Shown: positions 45,263 through 55,900 of the stretch, in pieces
Layout of the letters: each line of letters starts with the position of its first letter
Position numbering within the stretch: the stretch's first letter is position 1
From: Candidatus Uabimicrobium amorphum
GTDB taxonomy: Bacteria; Planctomycetota; Uabimicrobiia; Uabimicrobiales; Uabimicrobiaceae
Assembly: GCF_009002475.1 (NCBI RefSeq)
Contig: NZ_AP019860.1
Coordinates: forward strand, 3,658,001-3,722,000
Direction: 5' to 3'
DNA: 64,000 nucleotides
The notes under the pieces: model-generated
Database searches by the model: none
What the model was told of the DNA's origin: nothing
The model's input: the letters and a program-made list of their open reading frames with translations, nothing else
Made by a program: the position numbers and the translations under genes

Positions 45263-48115
45263 ATGAAACATATAAGTATACTTTTGTTATTTTTCACAAC
45301 AGCGATTTTCGCGAACCAAACATCTGTACCAGGGGCAAAGGGGTTACGATTTCCAAGTATTTCTCCTGATGGTAATTCCGTCGCATTTGTCTACAAAAGT
45401 GACATTTGGACAGCCAATATCAAAGGAGGACAAGCACAACGCATCACCACACACCCCGAATTAGATACACGTCCTATTTGGTCTCCTGACAGCAAATGGA
45501 TCGCCTTCGCTTCCAAAAGAGGAGGTGATTTCAACGTATGGGTAATTTCTCAAAAAGGTGGAGAGCCACGACAAGTTACCTGGAATGGTTCCTGGGATTC
45601 TCCCTGTACATGGAGCAAAGATAGCAAAACACTATACTTTTGTTCATACCGCGACGGCAAACCGAATATATGGAAAGTTCCCCTTGTCGGTGGCTTCGTT
45701 GAGCAAGTCACATTTGATGGTGGACGACATGCGACATTTTCAGAAGATGGCAAAGACATGGTCTTTGCCAATGGTAGTGTTACTTTATGGCAACAAGGCT
45801 ACCGCGGTAGCAGCAACTGGGATTTGTATTCACAAAAAAAGGGGGCAAAATCTGTAAAACCTATTACCGACTTTGCCGGCAACGACATTCGACCAGTAAT
45901 GGTAAAAGAAGACATCTTTTTTCTACGCGAATCCTTACAAAAAAAGGGAAAAAAAGAATTCTCTGTTTACAACATCTGGAAGATGAAAATGGGAGAATTC
46001 AAGCCTTCTGCGGTAACCAACGTTTCTATTGACATTCACTCCATGGACATATCATCCACGGCAAAGTTTTGCGTTTTTGAAATGAACTTTGCACTATGGA
46101 AAATGGATCTAGATGGTTCGGGACCACAAAAAATCGCCATCAACATTCAACAAAAACAATATGTTACCAAAACAAAGAAAATCAACATTACTTCAGGAAA
46201 CGAAATGGGTCATTGGTCTCCCGATGGGCGTTATATCACTTTTGCTATGGAGGGTGATTTATACATAATGAACTCATCAGGAGGCAAGGCACGCCAAATT
46301 ACCAGCAGTGACGAAAAAGAGGAATGGCCACGTTTTTCTCCAGACGGTAGGCTCATCGCCTATTGTGTGGAAAAAGACGGTAACAGTGATATTTTTTTGT
46401 ATGACATCAATAAGAAAAAACACAAACGCGTTACCAATCACGCTAGCAATGATTTTTATCACAGTTGGTCTCCTGATGGTAAGAACCTTGTTTTTACTTC
46501 CGAAAGAAGCGGAAACCGCGATATATGGAAAGTACATCTCGAAGATGGAGTCACCCAACAAGTTACCTACGGAAAAAAATCAGAAGATGACGCCGTGTAC
46601 TCTCCTGACGGACGCTGGATTGCTTTTGACTCCGGTGAAACCGGTAACCAAGAAATATGGGTCATGCCTGCCGATGGTGCCTATAAAGATGCGCGACAGA
46701 TTACCAAACATAATAACCTTACTCAAGTTGCGTCATGGTCAAATGATAGTAACTGGCTTGTGTATGAAACCCATGTAGAAGATAAAAGTTTCATACGTCT
46801 TATCTCGCGAAGTGGCGGGGAAAGTATGCTTGTCGCCGAAGATGCTTCCGTACCGTGTTGGTCTCCAATGGGAGATAAGATTTTATTTGAATCAAGACGC
46901 GATGGAGATGTAAATATTTATCAAATTGATGCACCACAACGCGTGGTGTTTGGTAAACGCATACCTTTTCTCGTTGAAAGAGAAATTAGTGAATTAAGTG
47001 AAAAAAAGCAGATCTTTGACCAAGCGCTCGATTATATAGATCGAGGTTTTTACGATAAAGACTTCCATGGCAAAAATTGGAAAGAACTAGGAAAATTATA
47101 TCGTAGTTTGGCAATGGATTCCGCAACAGACGAAGAAATGTACTTTTACATGAATCGTCTTCTGGGAGAACTCGAAGCATCGCACTTAGGGATTAGTAAA
47201 GAAACAAAAGCATTGGTAAAAACCGGTGTATTGGGATGGACTCTACAGCATATTCCAGGGCAAAAAGGTTGCCGCGTAATTGATGTGGTAAAAGACGGTC
47301 CCGCAGACAAAGCGTGGATTCGCAAAGGAGATTTTGTATTCCAAATAGAAGACAAAATTTTAAGTGAAGAAGTAAACCTCTCAAAAATATTGAATAACAA
47401 AATAGGAAAATCTGTACGTATTTTTGTTAGTTCACGCTATAATGTGGAAGACGGACGTTACCTTAAACTGAAACCGGTATCCGCACGAAAAATCATCACG
47501 CTAAAATACAACGAGCTACTGCGCAAACGCATGGCGATGGTTCGTGAACGTTGTCGCAATAAAGTTTTGTATTTACATCTACGCGAAATGAGCGCAAATA
47601 CCTTACAACAGTTTCGACAGGTAATGCAACGCTACAGTAACTCTGCGGAAGGAATGATTATGGACTTGCGCGACAATGTTGGGGGGAATATTCATCAACA
47701 ACTTCTCAATATTCTCCAACAAAAACCCTACATCTCTGTAAAAACGCGCCAAGGAAAACCTCAGTCTCAACCCGCCATTTATTGGGGAAAACCCGTGGTG
47801 GTTATTATCAATGAAAATTCCTTTAGTGACGCAGAAGTTTTCACCCATGCTTTCAAAGAATTAAAACTTGGCCAAGTCGTCGGAGTTCCCACTTCAGGAG
47901 GAGTTATTGGTACAAGAGATATCCGTCTAAAAAACGGCGCATCTTTTCGCATCCCTGCAGTAGGTTACTATACAAATAAAGGGACAAACATGGAAGGCTT
48001 GGGAGTAGCGCCAGATTATGTAGTAAAAGAAACTTCTCAAGATCGTTTACAAGGAAAAGATCCGCAACTAGATTTCGCGATTAATTTGATTCTAAAACAA
48101 CTAAAAGGAAAATAA
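45263..48115 (+). CDS. Tricorn-like protease: TolB-type propeller, PDZ and S41 peptidase
   Basis: 950 residues with a signal peptide (MKHISILLLFFTTAIFA). Residues about 20-560 are PD40/TolB-like propeller repeats with repeated (W/F)SPDG..IAF motifs. A PDZ region (about 655-735) has VIDVVKDGPADKAWIRKGDFV. An S41 tail-specific peptidase domain ends the protein, with LRDNVGGNI, the nucleophile region NENSFSDAEVF and VGVPTSGGVIGT. The layout matches tricorn protease homologues that trim peptides; here it would be periplasmic. It sits between a small secreted protein and an FHA protein in a likely operon. Confidence 0.9.
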   Translation: MKHISILLLFFTTAIFANQTSVPGAKGLRFPSISPDGNSVAFVYKSDIWTANIKGGQAQRITTHPELDTRPIWSPDSKWIAFASKRGGDFNVWVISQKGGEPRQVTWNGSWDSPCTWSKDSKTLYFCSYRDGKPNIWKVPLVGGFVEQVTFDGGRHATFSEDGKDMVFANGSVTLWQQGYRGSSNWDLYSQKKGAKSVKPITDFAGNDIRPVMVKEDIFFLRESLQKKGKKEFSVYNIWKMKMGEFKPSAVTNVSIDIHSMDISSTAKFCVFEMNFALWKMDLDGSGPQKIAINIQQKQYVTKTKKINITSGNEMGHWSPDGRYITFAMEGDLYIMNSSGGKARQITSSDEKEEWPRFSPDGRLIAYCVEKDGNSDIFLYDINKKKHKRVTNHASNDFYHSWSPDGKNLVFTSERSGNRDIWKVHLEDGVTQQVTYGKKSEDDAVYSPDGRWIAFDSGETGNQEIWVMPADGAYKDARQITKHNNLTQVASWSNDSNWLVYETHVEDKSFIRLISRSGGESMLVAEDASVPCWSPMGDKILFESRRDGDVNIYQIDAPQRVVFGKRIPFLVEREISELSEKKQIFDQALDYIDRGFYDKDFHGKNWKELGKLYRSLAMDSATDEEMYFYMNRLLGELEASHLGISKETKALVKTGVLGWTLQHIPGQKGCRVIDVVKDGPADKAWIRKGDFVFQIEDKILSEEVNLSKILNNKIGKSVRIFVSSRYNVEDGRYLKLKPVSARKIITLKYNELLRKRMAMVRERCRNKVLYLHLREMSANTLQQFRQVMQRYSNSAEGMIMDLRDNVGGNIHQQLLNILQQKPYISVKTRQGKPQSQPAIYWGKPVVVIINENSFSDAEVFTHAFKELKLGQVVGVPTSGGVIGTRDIRLKNGASFRIPAVGYYTNKGTNMEGLGVAPDYVVKETSQDRLQGKDPQLDFAINLILKQLKGK

Positions 48116-48119
48116 AAAA

Positions 48120-49010
48120 GTGACAGAAGGACGTTACGCCCTAAAAGTGGCCAAAGACAACCATGAAAAAACCTTTGTTTTAAAGGATAATTTTACCATA
48201 GGCCGCGATGAAGAAATGGACCTTTATATCGAGGATACCAGTGTATCAGGTCAGCATGCAGCAATCTACATTACAGGCAATGAAGTAATCGTAGAAGACT
48301 TTGGTTCCACAAATGGAACCTTTGTCAACGGTAAAAGAGTACAGAAAAAACACGAGTTACGCAACAAAGACAGTGTCGCATTTGGTAATTTCAAATGTAC
48401 TTTTGTTGACACGAAGGTACAGCAAATCAAAAAGTACATTACGGTGTGTTCTTCTGTAGGACACACAAAAGAACACAATATAAAAATCGCGATTACCGAC
48501 AAAAAGCTGTCTTTAGAAGAAATTACCAAAGCCCAGACATCATCAGAAGCAACAGAAAAAAACGATTTCAAGATTATACCAGTATGTCCAAGTTGCGTGT
48601 ATAGTCCTGGATACATCAACGCCAATGTTTTGAAAAATATTTTTTCGACACGTATATTTGTCACCCCACTTTCACGTAGGGTTCGCGAAATATCGCTTTT
48701 GTTTCAACGCGAAAATATTGTGGTACAAAAACTAACGATGCGTCTCAATCACAGTAAATTTTATGCAAAGAAACTTATCATGTTTGCTCTTATTGTACCA
48801 TTGGTGTGCTTTTTACTCGACGGCGTTGCTTTTAAAACCCAAGGTTTATCTTTTATAACAGCGTTAATACTGTCCGTGATTCATGGATTAGGAGGCTTCA
48901 CTGTTGTCGGTATTCTTGCGGGTATTGTTCTGACAATCTTTGGACTTATTATGAATGCACGTTCGCAAGTAATCGACTTGTACTACAAAGAACTTGAATT
49001 TGAACTGTAA
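48120..49010 (+). CDS. FHA-domain membrane protein
   Basis: 296 residues starting with GTG. The FHA domain (about 10-95) has FTIGRDEEMD, VSGQHAAIY and DFGSTNGTFVNGKRV, all conserved. A CxxC in PVCPSCVYSPGY (near 160) may bind metal. Two membrane helices follow (IMFALIVPLVCFLLDG and VVGILAGIVLTIFGLIM), so the FHA part is cytoplasmic. It lies 4 bases after the tricorn-like gene and 8 before the TPR gene, which suggests one signalling operon with the giant kinase. Confidence 0.85.
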   Translation: MTEGRYALKVAKDNHEKTFVLKDNFTIGRDEEMDLYIEDTSVSGQHAAIYITGNEVIVEDFGSTNGTFVNGKRVQKKHELRNKDSVAFGNFKCTFVDTKVQQIKKYITVCSSVGHTKEHNIKIAITDKKLSLEEITKAQTSSEATEKNDFKIIPVCPSCVYSPGYINANVLKNIFSTRIFVTPLSRRVREISLLFQRENIVVQKLTMRLNHSKFYAKKLIMFALIVPLVCFLLDGVAFKTQGLSFITALILSVIHGLGGFTVVGILAGIVLTIFGLIMNARSQVIDLYYKELEFEL

Positions 49011-49018
49011 GGAATGTA

Positions 49019-52000
49019 ATGGATAACATAGGCGACGAACTTAGCACTTTTACAGAAGCGACGAGTTTTGAACAAACAGGAGATTATAACGCCGCAGCAG
49101 AGATATACCAACATCTTGTGACTTTAGAGAAAATAAAAGATCATAGTGATCATTCCATTCTCGTCGATTATTTAAATCGCGCAGGTTATTGCTATCAAAA
49201 AAGTGATAATGTGACGAAATCACAACAATGCTTTCACGAAGCGCAAAGTTTACGGCAAAACATTGTCGTTGAAAAAGAAATTGCGGCGAATTTGGATTAT
49301 AATCCGAATTTATACGAATCACTCAGTGATTTTGATAAAGACTTTATTGGGAAAACAGAACTCGAACTTTTGGATTTGGTTTCAAAACTACAAGGCAAAG
49401 CGAAGCACTTTGTAGAAAAGAAGAAGCCAAATTTAGCGGCTGCCCACTATGCAAAACTCGTCGAGCTAGCAAAACGTCTTAGCTCTATAAGCAATGACGA
49501 TCTTATTAAATACGCCGAGAACGCGGCGTTTAATTTGCAAAATGCGAAGTGCTTTCGCCAAGCCTTATACTATTACACCGAAGCGGTGCGTTTGAATATC
49601 GAAGAAAAAAAATTCAACAGTATTGCAATGAATTACAACAACATGAGTTTTTTATACCTACAGTATCAAAATTACACCGCTGCTCTCAAATATTGCCAAC
49701 AGTCGCTTAAATTCAACAAAAAAATAAACAACACCTATCAAATTTCGCTCAACTTGAGTAATCTTGGGCAAATATATCGCAAACAGAAAAACTTTGAAAA
49801 AGCATTGAGTAGCTTCGAACAAGCCGTTGCCCTAAAAATTAAGTTGGGCAAAAGAAAAGACATTGCCCATGAAGTTTACCACATTGCCGAAGTTTATCGC
49901 GATCAAGAACAATACAAAGACGCCATTGCTAAAATCAATACCGCACTCAGCATTGTCAGCGATATAGAAACGCGCAAAATATCTTTATACAACGATTTCC
50001 TCGGAGAAATCTACGTAAAACAGCAGCAACCACAAACAGCTTTACAATACTTTAAGAAAGCCTTCCGTGCCTACTCAGAGCACAGCAAACTGAAAGCGAG
50101 TGAAGTTCTTGTCAAGATATGCAATGTATACAAAGAACAGCAAGATTTCCCCAACTTAGTAACGCACCTAGAAGAAAATCTGCATATAAATACCGAACTC
50201 AACAATGAGGAGCAAGTCGAAAAACTACTGCGCGAAATTGCCCATGTTCTCTACAAGCAAAAAGAGCATGAGCAAGCCAAAGAGTATTTTTCAAAAATTA
50301 TCGTTATCCACGAGCAAAAAGGTCGTGCCAAATCGTTCGCCACGTATTACCAAGATTTACACACTCTTGCCTTATGGCACGAACAACTCCAGCAGTACTC
50401 AGAGAGCTTTAATTTATTGCAAAAAGCCCTCAATACCGCAAAAAAAACACACCATGGTTCTGTTGAAGTTACCTTGCATCGTATCGGAGATGTATACTTA
50501 ATACAAGAAGACACCACACGCGCATTACGTGCTTATGAGCAAGCTGTAGAAGACAGCAATAATTGGTACATGAATGCCTTGCACCTCATTGCCATTGCTG
50601 CCACATATGGCCAAGCGCAAAACGTGCAAGCTGCTGAAGGATACCACGAAAAGGCCCACGAAATCGTTTTACAAAACCGCAAGACACGAAACATACTCTA
50701 CCTTGAAACGCTCAAAAACGAAGACGAACGCAATTTAGAATTCAAAAGCTATTATCTCGAAGCATACATACATGCCAAAATGGCGGAATTTAACAAAAAA
50801 GATGCAATAAAATTTCATCTACAAGCCATTAATTTGTTAAAAGACATTTGCGCAATAGACCCGAAAAATACATATGAAAATAGTTGCCAAAAATCACGTA
50901 TCGATATAGAAATGAACAAGCAACAATTCCTGATAGAGCAAATCAACTATCTAACTTTTGCCTGCGCGGAACTTATCGAAAAACAACAATTAGGTGTTGT
51001 CACACAAGCTGTAGGACAGTTGTTTAATTCCAATGAAAGTATTTATGGTATCGAATATTGCGGTGATTTATTGAAACTGTGCTCCGAAATCATTTCTGCA
51101 GATCAGCTCACAGACTATTTTTTTCAAGCAGGGCTACGCTATTTTCAATTACAAGAGTACAGTAAATCATTAATGTCTTACGCAAAATCAGTAACCGTAT
51201 CGCAGGCTTCACAAGACGATAGACAAAAAGCTTTGCAAAAAATAGTGTCCATTCTTGAGAAACACCAAATACTTTTTGACGATGTCATCGCCGATCACCT
51301 AGGGAAATGCGTAAAAATTGCCACAGATAGTCCTCTTTATCCACAACTGTTAAAAAGCTTGTGTCTGTTGTATAAGGATAGTGAAAATCCCGAGCGTGGT
51401 GCAAACTATTTCGAAATGGCCTGCGATGAATTTGAAGACAAAGAATTTACCATCGACTTATTGCGTAACTTAGCAGACCGTTATACTGCGTTAGGTGAAA
51501 AAGATAAAGTTCTTCAAGTTCAAGAGAATATTTCTCAACTAGAACATGGTGAAAAGCAAACAGCGTTTTTAGAAGAAATTGATTTCGAAAAAACGCAACG
51601 CATGGCCCACACATTTTTATCCCTGAACGAGTACGATAAAGCACTCGAAAATTTTACATTGCTGGAAAAAGAGCATCGTAAACAACAACAAAAACAACAA
51701 TTGGCGCAAACGTTACTTTACATTGCACAGGTTTATGGGGCTATGGGAAATGTAAAAAGTGCCCTAGAAAACCTACACGAAGCTTTTACGATTTCACGCG
51801 AAATAAACGACAAGGTGCTTATTGGCGAAGTGCTGCAAAGCATGAATGATGTATACATAAAAAACCAAGACATAGAAGGGGCGTTGCATTACAACTTATC
51901 GATGTTAGATCTAGACCGTCGTTATGGGTTCAAACCTTTTATCGTTTTAGATTTATATCACATTAGCAAACTTTGTGCGCACAAACGCGATTTCCCCGCG

Positions 52001-52966
52001 GCAATTTCTTATGCCGAAGAAGCTCTACAAATCACCAATGATCACAAACAACATGCCATTATAGACATTACAGAACTCTTAGTTTTGCTAGAAGACTTAT
52101 ACACACAAACGGAACACAGTTCTAAACTCATCGATGTATACATGCAACTTATTTCTCTTTTTGAAAAAACACACAGGGAAGATATGATCCGTACTTACAA
52201 AGATTTACTGTTTAGTACGTGTGAAAAATACTACGCTAAGGTACAGAACATGACCTCCGTGGAAAAAAGTCTAGAAAACCAAGAATCACTATTCAATGCA
52301 TTTATATATCTAGCAAGAACAAAATCAAAACAGGGACTCGTAGAGAGTAGTTCCTATGAAAAATCGGTGGACAATCTTCGTGAGGCATGCCAAATATATC
52401 AAAATTTGAAAAATTACGTTTCTCCACGTAATAAACACATCGTTTACGATGAGATGGTCCAATGCCAAGAAGGTTTGAGTCAATCGCTTCTGGCTTTGGG
52501 TGACTACCATATGAATTTTGAGACATATGAAGACGCTATTTTCTTCTACGCGGAAAATATAGAAATTCGTAAAGAGATGAATGACACACAAAGTCTCATC
52601 GAGAGTTTTTTGCGACTAGCAAATGCCTATCAAAAGAAACGACAACTTCAACAATCTTTAGATGCGTTATTACAGGCGTTAAAATATTGCCAAGAAAGTA
52701 ACTTCGAACAAGAAGAAATGCGCCTACGCAATAAAATTTCTCAATTGTACTTAACACTTGGGGACCAAGAAAAGGCGTATCAGTATAGCGAGAAAGTGAT
52801 CCATTTTTATAGTCAAATTTCACAAACAGCTCCGCTACACGTAAACCAAGAACTGCTATCCGAAGCAAAACAAGTTACCGCAACGATCAAAGAGAATACT
52901 AGAAAACAAGGTCGTGACTTTACCCTCAGTATTGAAGGACAACTCCCGAAGAGTGATCGCTCATGA
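49019..52966 (+). CDS. Giant tetratricopeptide-repeat protein
   Basis: 1315 residues built almost wholly from TPR motifs (for example FNSIAMNYNNMSFLYLQYQNYTAALKYCQQ, ISLNLSNLGQIYRKQKNFEKAL). No signal peptide or membrane helix is visible, so it is a cytoplasmic protein-interaction scaffold. AAGGA lies just before the ATG. Its stop overlaps the start of the giant kinase in an ATGA arrangement, showing tight coupling; it is probably a partner or adaptor of that kinase. The fold of each repeat is clear, but the function is not. Confidence 0.85.
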   Translation: MDNIGDELSTFTEATSFEQTGDYNAAAEIYQHLVTLEKIKDHSDHSILVDYLNRAGYCYQKSDNVTKSQQCFHEAQSLRQNIVVEKEIAANLDYNPNLYESLSDFDKDFIGKTELELLDLVSKLQGKAKHFVEKKKPNLAAAHYAKLVELAKRLSSISNDDLIKYAENAAFNLQNAKCFRQALYYYTEAVRLNIEEKKFNSIAMNYNNMSFLYLQYQNYTAALKYCQQSLKFNKKINNTYQISLNLSNLGQIYRKQKNFEKALSSFEQAVALKIKLGKRKDIAHEVYHIAEVYRDQEQYKDAIAKINTALSIVSDIETRKISLYNDFLGEIYVKQQQPQTALQYFKKAFRAYSEHSKLKASEVLVKICNVYKEQQDFPNLVTHLEENLHINTELNNEEQVEKLLREIAHVLYKQKEHEQAKEYFSKIIVIHEQKGRAKSFATYYQDLHTLALWHEQLQQYSESFNLLQKALNTAKKTHHGSVEVTLHRIGDVYLIQEDTTRALRAYEQAVEDSNNWYMNALHLIAIAATYGQAQNVQAAEGYHEKAHEIVLQNRKTRNILYLETLKNEDERNLEFKSYYLEAYIHAKMAEFNKKDAIKFHLQAINLLKDICAIDPKNTYENSCQKSRIDIEMNKQQFLIEQINYLTFACAELIEKQQLGVVTQAVGQLFNSNESIYGIEYCGDLLKLCSEIISADQLTDYFFQAGLRYFQLQEYSKSLMSYAKSVTVSQASQDDRQKALQKIVSILEKHQILFDDVIADHLGKCVKIATDSPLYPQLLKSLCLLYKDSENPERGANYFEMACDEFEDKEFTIDLLRNLADRYTALGEKDKVLQVQENISQLEHGEKQTAFLEEIDFEKTQRMAHTFLSLNEYDKALENFTLLEKEHRKQQQKQQLAQTLLYIAQVYGAMGNVKSALENLHEAFTISREINDKVLIGEVLQSMNDVYIKNQDIEGALHYNLSMLDLDRRYGFKPFIVLDLYHISKLCAHKRDFPAAISYAEEALQITNDHKQHAIIDITELLVLLEDLYTQTEHSSKLIDVYMQLISLFEKTHREDMIRTYKDLLFSTCEKYYAKVQNMTSVEKSLENQESLFNAFIYLARTKSKQGLVESSSYEKSVDNLREACQIYQNLKNYVSPRNKHIVYDEMVQCQEGLSQSLLALGDYHMNFETYEDAIFFYAENIEIRKEMNDTQSLIESFLRLANAYQKKRQLQQSLDALLQALKYCQESNFEQEEMRLRNKISQLYLTLGDQEKAYQYSEKVIHFYSQISQTAPLHVNQELLSEAKQVTATIKENTRKQGRDFTLSIEGQLPKSDRS

Positions 52967-55900
52967 ACGAAGAAACATTAATGCAAACAACCACATACAA
53001 TAAAAAGCTTGCACAAACCATCCGCCAACAAGGTATTATCAATGAGCAAATGCTGAGTAGCTTCTTAAATAAATGTAATCAAACAGGCATTAATCTAGGA
53101 CAGGCACTCGTTCAACAGAAAGTTATTTCGGCACACAATCTCGTTGAAGTGATCCGTGCAATGAACACCAACGCTGCAGTTTCCAATAAGCAACAAGTTA
53201 TTACCACCAAAAAATTTGGCAAATACAATATTATTAAAGAGCTGGGACGTGGTGGTATGGGTGTTGTGTATTTAGTGGAGCAGCCAGACATAAAACGCAC
53301 TCTTGTGCTAAAAACGCTCCTACCGACTGTGGGAAGTGACATCGTACAAGTCAAGCGCTTTTACAAAGAGGCAGAAACGGTTTCCACATTACATCATCCA
53401 AATATTATACCCATCTACGAATTCGGACAAGAAAACAACATGCCATATTTTACCATGCAATTTATTGATGGTACTGATTTCCAACATTTTATCGACCAAG
53501 AAAATTTCGATATGAATGTGTGCTTGCAAATTATCGAAAAGATTTCACGCGCACTACACTACGCCCACGAAAAAGGGGTGGTTCATCGCGATATTAAACC
53601 AGCCAATATAATGCTCGATAAAAATTTCGAGCCCTATCTTGCGGATTTTGGGCTCGCAAAGCATCAAAATAAAAAATCATCCTTAACACAAACGGGTGCT
53701 GTCATTGGTACACCTTTTTACTTATCTCCTGAACAAGTAAAAGGTAGCAGAAGGGCCATCGATCACCGTACAGATATATACAGCATGGGAATTATCTTAT
53801 ACAAAGTGCTCAGTGGTGAATTTCCGTTTACCGCAGGAGAACTTCCCAGTTTATACCGTAAAATACTTCGTGATTTGCCAACTCCCCCCAAAAAATTAAA
53901 TCCATCGATTTCCAGCAACTTAAATTATATATGTTTAAAAGCCATTGCCAAAAATAGCGATGAACGCTACCAAACTGCACATGCTTTTGCCGAAGCCCTA
54001 AAAAACTTTCGTGCGAAAAAAGCGATGAAAAACGAAGAACGTCTAAAAATTTCTTGGCGTTATTGGTGGGCGCAATACAATAAACTCATTTCACGCATTG
54101 CCGTTGTTTCGATTAGCGTTATTATCGCCTTATCCATATGGGCATACAGTAGTCACAGTTATCATTCCCTACTACAGAAACACCAACAGGTATACTATGA
54201 TGTCCTTGACTTTATTCAACAAAATCAATATCAAAAGGCCATAGCGCGCGTTCAGCCACTTTCTAGTGAAAAAAGCGCCTTTGTTTTGGCTGCAAAGGCA
54301 CATATCCAGTACGAATGGTTTAATAATAAGACCACGGCGCAAAAATTCTTTGAGCAAGCTCTACAGTTATCTGAAAATAACACCGAAATTCTCTATGCCT
54401 ATAGTCGTTTTCTATTTACCACCAAAAAGTATTTAGCGGTACTTCCCCACTTAAACAAAGCCATAGACCTCAACAAGCAAAATAGTGAATATTACCGTTT
54501 ACGCGCGAAAGTGTATCAAAAATTGCGCAAAGATGCTTTCTTTGCAAGAGATATTGCCCTAGCCACAAAAATCGAAAACGCCAATATCAAGCAAGGTTTA
54601 CAGAAGCTTCGCCAGCACAAACAACAACAAAACTGGACGGGGGCATTGGTCGTTCTAAACGGAATTATTAGTCGTTATCCACACTGCGAAACAGCATATC
54701 GCGAACGTGCACAAATATACCAAATTCGCGAACAGATGACATCGGCAGTAAATGACATCACTCACGCGATTTCTCTTAATCCATCATTAGAAAATTATGC
54801 ATTGCAGGCCCAGTGGTTATTTGATCTTGGGCAAAAAGAGGATGCCCTACGTAGTTACAAATACTTGTTAGAAAAAAAACAGCAAGCGGACATTTATCAA
54901 AAAGTACTACAGTTACAAGTCGAAACCGCAAAGTTTCAACAAGCAATCTCCCTATACAAAAGTATGCCCCAAGATTATAAAAACAACGAAACAAAACAAA
55001 GCGTAGCACAGGCATATTTTTACAAAAAAGATTATGCTGCGGCGTTACAAGCATTGCCCAGTGAGTCATCTCCACATATAAATTACTATCGCGGCATCTC
55101 GCTATTTCACTTAAAAAAATACCGCCAAGCAACGGCCATACTAAAACAACTACTCAAATCTGCCCAAAAAAATTTAACATTAGATCAACAAGTTGACATT
55201 TTTTATTTTTCGGCAAAAATACTGTATAACAGAAAAAAATTCACTGCTGCCCGAAATTACTTGTTAAAGGCCATAAAAGTCAAACCAACAGACCCAAATA
55301 TTCATTTCTTACTCGCAGAAGTTTACCAAAAATTAAAAAATTATGAACAAGCACTAAAATACTATTCGGTGTGCATCGACTTACAACCATGGAAAATCGA
55401 ATTTTACATGAAGCGTGGCTTAGTGTACCGCGCGTTACAAAAATGGTCACGGGCCAACTACGACTTTCTAAAATGTATAGAGCTAAAAAGCACAAATATT
55501 GATTTAATTTCTCATATCTACGAATGTGCCTATACAGAGAAAGATCCATTTAAAAAATTCACCATGCAAAACACGCTCAAAGGAAAATTACTCAATATCT
55601 ATAATCGCATAAATCTCAATTTGTTTGAACAGGAAAAAAATCAACTTGCAACTGATTTCCTCAACGCCACTTTACCTGCACAGCAAAAATTTGATGATGC
55701 CAAACTAAAATTAGCGGAAAGCTTTGTACAAACCATTACCAAGAATGCTTCGAGTGATGTTATGCAAATCGCCAGCAATGGTCTACAAGGGTTGTATGGC
55801 CTAGTTGAAGTACAACAACTTGTCTTGAGATATGCTCAAAATGAACGTTTTGGGAAGAAAACCCGTCTTTATTTGCAACAAATATATGAAAAATTGCGCG